Positions 62,030 to 64,000 of a stretch of 64,000 nucleotides of DNA are shown piece after piece. The stretch is from Romboutsia timonensis (lineage in GTDB: Bacteria > Bacillota > Clostridia > Peptostreptococcales > Peptostreptococcaceae): assembly GCF_900106845.1 (NCBI RefSeq), contig NZ_LT629850.1, positions 1,849,478-1,913,477 of the forward strand. The letters run 5' to 3'. The position numbers and the translations under genes were made by a program. Position 1 is the stretch's first letter; each line of letters opens with the position of its first letter. The notes below the pieces were generated by a model, which saw only the letters and a list, made by a program, of their open reading frames with translations, had not been told where the DNA came from and made no database searches.

Positions 62030-63054
62030 TATCTCACATCCTGACCTAGCAAGTTTCTAATATCTTTTAACCTATCACCAGAAAACTTTGTATAGTACGT
62101 TTTATTATTATATACTTCTATCCTAAAACAAGATAATAAGTCTATTTGATTTCCAAGTGAAAGTATAATTCCATCTATAGCTTCTAAACTATGAGTCGTA
62201 CATATTAATTGAACCTTATACTCCTTACAAATCTTTATAATACTGTTAAACACTTTATTTATATGGTTTTTGTGTATTGCACTTTCTATTTCATCAACTA
62301 GCAGTATCCCACCTTTTGCACTTATCATTGCTGTTGCAAGTGTGAATATCTTTTTAATACTATCTCCAAAACTAAATAAAGGTGTAGTACCATATACATT
62401 ATGATTTATATATATATAACTTCTACCTGTATTAAATTTTTTTACTAGTTTAAAATCTACTACGTCTGGATCAAATATATTAAGTAAATTTATTATATTT
62501 TCTTTATCTCTATCATTTACATTTTCTAAGGTACTTTCTATTAAGTCACTTCTATAATAATCATATGGAGTAACATATACTATTTTTATAATGTCATAGT
62601 CATTAAGGTATTTGATATCTTTATTTTCCTCTATAGATATATTTTTATCTATGACTGTTTCATCTTCTACCTTCACATTAATATTACCTAGAAATGTATT
62701 ATCAGTGTCATTATTTATGTCAATATCTCTTACTATATTTCCATTTATGTTAACCTCTCTAGTTAATCCTTTTATAGTTGATTCAATTTTTATACTTTTG
62801 TTTATATCTTGATCTCTTGGGAATATGTCTAAGAATAGTTCAAAACTTGAAGGGTACGCAGAACTTCTTTTTGATACATTATTTAATATACTTTTTATGC
62901 TATCTTCATTTCCGAGTATTGACATAGCTTCAAGTAATGAGGTTTTTCCGCTATTATTCGCTCCTACTATTATATTTATATGAGATAGGTCCTTTAATTC
63001 TAAGTCTTCTATACTTTTAAAATGATGTATTTTTAGATAAGTTAAATAGCTCAT
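62029..63054 (-). CDS. AAA-family (AAA15/21, OLD-like) ATPase
   Basis: The 341-residue SMC/ABC-like ATPase has Walker A GANNSGKTS (Gly31-Ser39), a signature-like FSFGDSIKK (about 228-235), Walker B ILLVDEIE (Asp254, Glu255) and H-loop CTTHSLEA (His288). There is no long coiled coil, so it is an OLD/AAA15-type rather than an SMC. First gene of the pair with the TOPRIM protein. GAAGTGAT is 3 nt upstream of the ATG. Confidence 0.88.
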   Translation of the reverse strand: MSYLTYLKIHHFKSIEDLELKDLSHINIIVGANNSGKTSLLEAMSILGNEDSIKSILNNVSKRSSAYPSSFELFLDIFPRDQDINKSIKIESTIKGLTREVNINGNIVRDIDINNDTDNTFLGNINVKVEDETVIDKNISIEENKDIKYLNDYDIIKIVYVTPYDYYRSDLIESTLENVNDRDKENIINLLNIFDPDVVDFKLVKKFNTGRSYIYINHNVYGTTPLFSFGDSIKKIFTLATAMISAKGGILLVDEIESAIHKNHINKVFNSIIKICKEYKVQLICTTHSLEAIDGIILSLGNQIDLLSCFRIEVYNNKTYYTKFSGDRLKDIRNLLGQDVR

Positions 63055-63064
63055 ATTATCACTT

Positions 63065-63101
63065 CTTTCTAATTTATATAATAATTATACAAATTAGAAA
63101 G
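63065..63101. promoter_or_regulatory. Inverted repeat just upstream of the ATPase start codon
   Basis: CTTTCTAATTT (63065-63075) and AAATTAGAAAG (63091-63101) are perfect complements separated by 15 nt. It starts 11 nt upstream of the ATG, partly over the ribosome binding region. A candidate operator or mRNA hairpin. Confidence 0.6.
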
Positions 63102-63123
63102 AAATAATATAACATCTTTATAA

Positions 63124-63666
63124 TTAATTATTAAATTCTTCTGACGACAAATCTTCTCTATTTAATAAGTTTTTAAATAGAGATACTATAATTTTTATTG
63201 CTAATATTATTATGAAAATTAAAGTTATACCAGTTAAAGCACCTAATGAATCTATAAATACATCCTTTATACTTCCTGATCTTCCTGGTACAGATAGTTG
63301 CCTGTATTCATCATAACAAGCATACATTATAGAAAGTAAAAGCGCTATTGATGATGATAGTATAAGCTTTTTAGAAAATAAATATATAAATAATAATAAA
63401 GATATTCCAATTAATGCATATATACTGAAATGTGCCATCTTTCTAACAATATAACTTTTACTTCCAAATCCTTTTAGTTTTTCATATATCTTGGTCTGAA
63501 TTTTTATAAGCTTTTCATCTTGTAATGTAACTTTATCTCTTATTTTATCTATAAATCTTACGACTAACTGTGATTGACTTCCTGATACTTGTGCATCCTG
63601 ACTAGAAAAATAATACATTCCACCTATGCTACACACAACTAACATAAACACTAGAAATTTCTTCAT
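63124..63666 (-). CDS. VanZ-family membrane protein
   Basis: The protein of about 180 residues has an N-terminal helix, YYFSSQDAQVSGSQS, RKMAHFSIYALIG, YACYDEYRQLSVPGRSGSIKDVFIDSLGALTG, the last being the family signature (here split at 105-140), and four helices in all. The role is in the cell envelope; teicoplanin resistance is known only for the type member. AAAGG precedes the ATG at 63666, so the TTG at 63687 is not used. Confidence 0.9.
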   Translation of the reverse strand: MKKFLVFMLVVCSIGGMYYFSSQDAQVSGSQSQLVVRFIDKIRDKVTLQDEKLIKIQTKIYEKLKGFGSKSYIVRKMAHFSIYALIGISLLLFIYLFSKKLILSSSIALLLSIMYACYDEYRQLSVPGRSGSIKDVFIDSLGALTGITLIFIIILAIKIIVSLFKNLLNREDLSSEEFNN

Positions 63667-63799
63667 TTTATCAATCCTTTTACTCAATTTTCTACTTTAT
63701 AGCTAATTAAATCTTGATATTTATAAAACTTTTCTATAATCATTAAGTTTATTATTATCTAATTATACCATATTTATTTTAAAATTAGCTAATAATAGG

Positions 63800-63829
63800 G
63801 GTATGACATTATATCGTTAATGTTATACC
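63800..63829. other. Hairpin between the partial gene and vanZ-like gene
   Basis: GGTATGACATT pairs with AATGTTATACC with one mismatch. It is followed by TTTTTCTTTTT on the plus strand, which has no upstream gene, so it is uncertain as a terminator. Confidence 0.45.
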
Positions 63830-63838
63830 TTTTTCTTT

Positions 63839-64000
63839 TTATGATTTATCAACTCTAAACAAATTATCATAAGTCTTTAAGAAATTACTTGCCAAGTAAT
63901 CAACCTTTTCTTCCCATCTTTTATCTTCTTCCTCATCTGGACAGTACATTATCTGGATAGCATCAACAGATAAACCATTGTAATACATAGAATCTTCTTT
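63839..64000 (-). CDS. Partial hypothetical gene (C-terminal 53 residues)
   Basis: An open frame enters from the right window edge and ends at TAA 63839-63841. The visible part is KEDSMYYNGLSVDAIQIMYC, an acidic stretch PDEEEDKRWEEK and a final NLFRVDKS. I do not recognise it. It is coding by composition and open frame, but its start lies outside the window. Confidence 0.6.
   Translation of the reverse strand, partial: KEDSMYYNGLSVDAIQIMYCPDEEEDKRWEEKVDYLASNFLKTYDNLFRVDKS

Overview
The window looks like a chromosomal segment of a very AT-rich, low-GC anaerobic Firmicute of class Clostridia. The evidence is the codon and base use, strong AGGAGG-type ribosome binding sites, a complete [FeFe]-hydrogenase maturation set (hydE-hydG-hydF), BioY, HydF-type Fe-S chemistry and many small clostridial membrane proteins. 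The gene content is compatible with Peptostreptococcaceae, but that placement is inference. Most genes lie on the minus strand. I see no rRNA, no CRISPR array and no prophage.

Layout. 1-1480: IS3-family element (copy 1). 1.5-6.0 kb: GH13 amylase, BirA-controlled bioY, cyclopropane fatty acid synthase. 6.1-7.6 kb: a second IS3-family element inserted in the loop of a terminator hairpin. 7.7-13.4 kb: NAD kinase, a tail-anchored protein kinase with an altered DFG motif, a VanW protein, an endonuclease/phosphatase-family enzyme and small secreted or membrane proteins, one apparently starting at ATT. 13.6-17.9 kb: sbcD-sbcC. 18.2-19.8 kb: a three-gene redox operon (unknown protein, sulfite/nitrite-reductase-like protein, DUF1858 protein) with a CRP/FNR-type site centred at about -41.5. 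20-21.1 kb: a protein with cysteine at nearly every third residue and an LEA-like 11-mer repeat protein. 21.3-24.5 kb: thioredoxin, heme oxygenase with a His-rich tail, tRNA-Ser and tRNA-Phe, an IS30 element and an EamA transporter remnant. 24.7-28.3 kb: hydEGF. 28.8-43.1 kb: a C39-like peptidase, a geranylgeranyl-reductase-family flavoprotein, surE, an aldose-epimerase-like protein, a giant beta-propeller sensor kinase, a lipoprotein, topB. 43.4-50 kb: sulfurtransferase, an IS200-like remnant, an ArsR/NifX-like pair, flavodoxin, small membrane and lipoproteins. 50-57.2 kb: a LacI regulator and an operon for unsaturated uronic-acid disaccharides (kduI, GH88 hydrolase, mannose-family PTS, kduD), with the degraded end of what is probably a heparinase gene. 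57.3-64 kb: a solitary IS3 end, YitT, a PatB/MalY-type lyase, an AAA ATPase plus TOPRIM gene pair with defence-like architecture, VanZ and a partial gene.

How the parts work together. The uronate operon imports and phosphorylates unsaturated glucuronyl disaccharides, cleaves them with the GH88 enzyme and carries the released uronate through KduI and KduD; kinase and aldolase are not in the window. HydE, HydG and HydF build the hydrogenase H-cluster. SbcCD and TopB handle DNA ends and topology.

The most distinctive signals are: the IS3-family elements, whose left ends are intrinsic terminators, one of which survives alone as the terminator of another gene; an IS inserted exactly in a terminator loop; a four-copy family of nested palindromes confined to intergenic DNA; the cysteine-every-third-residue protein; two genes whose natural N-terminus falls on an ATT codon; and the AAA/TOPRIM pair with an inverted repeat in its leader.
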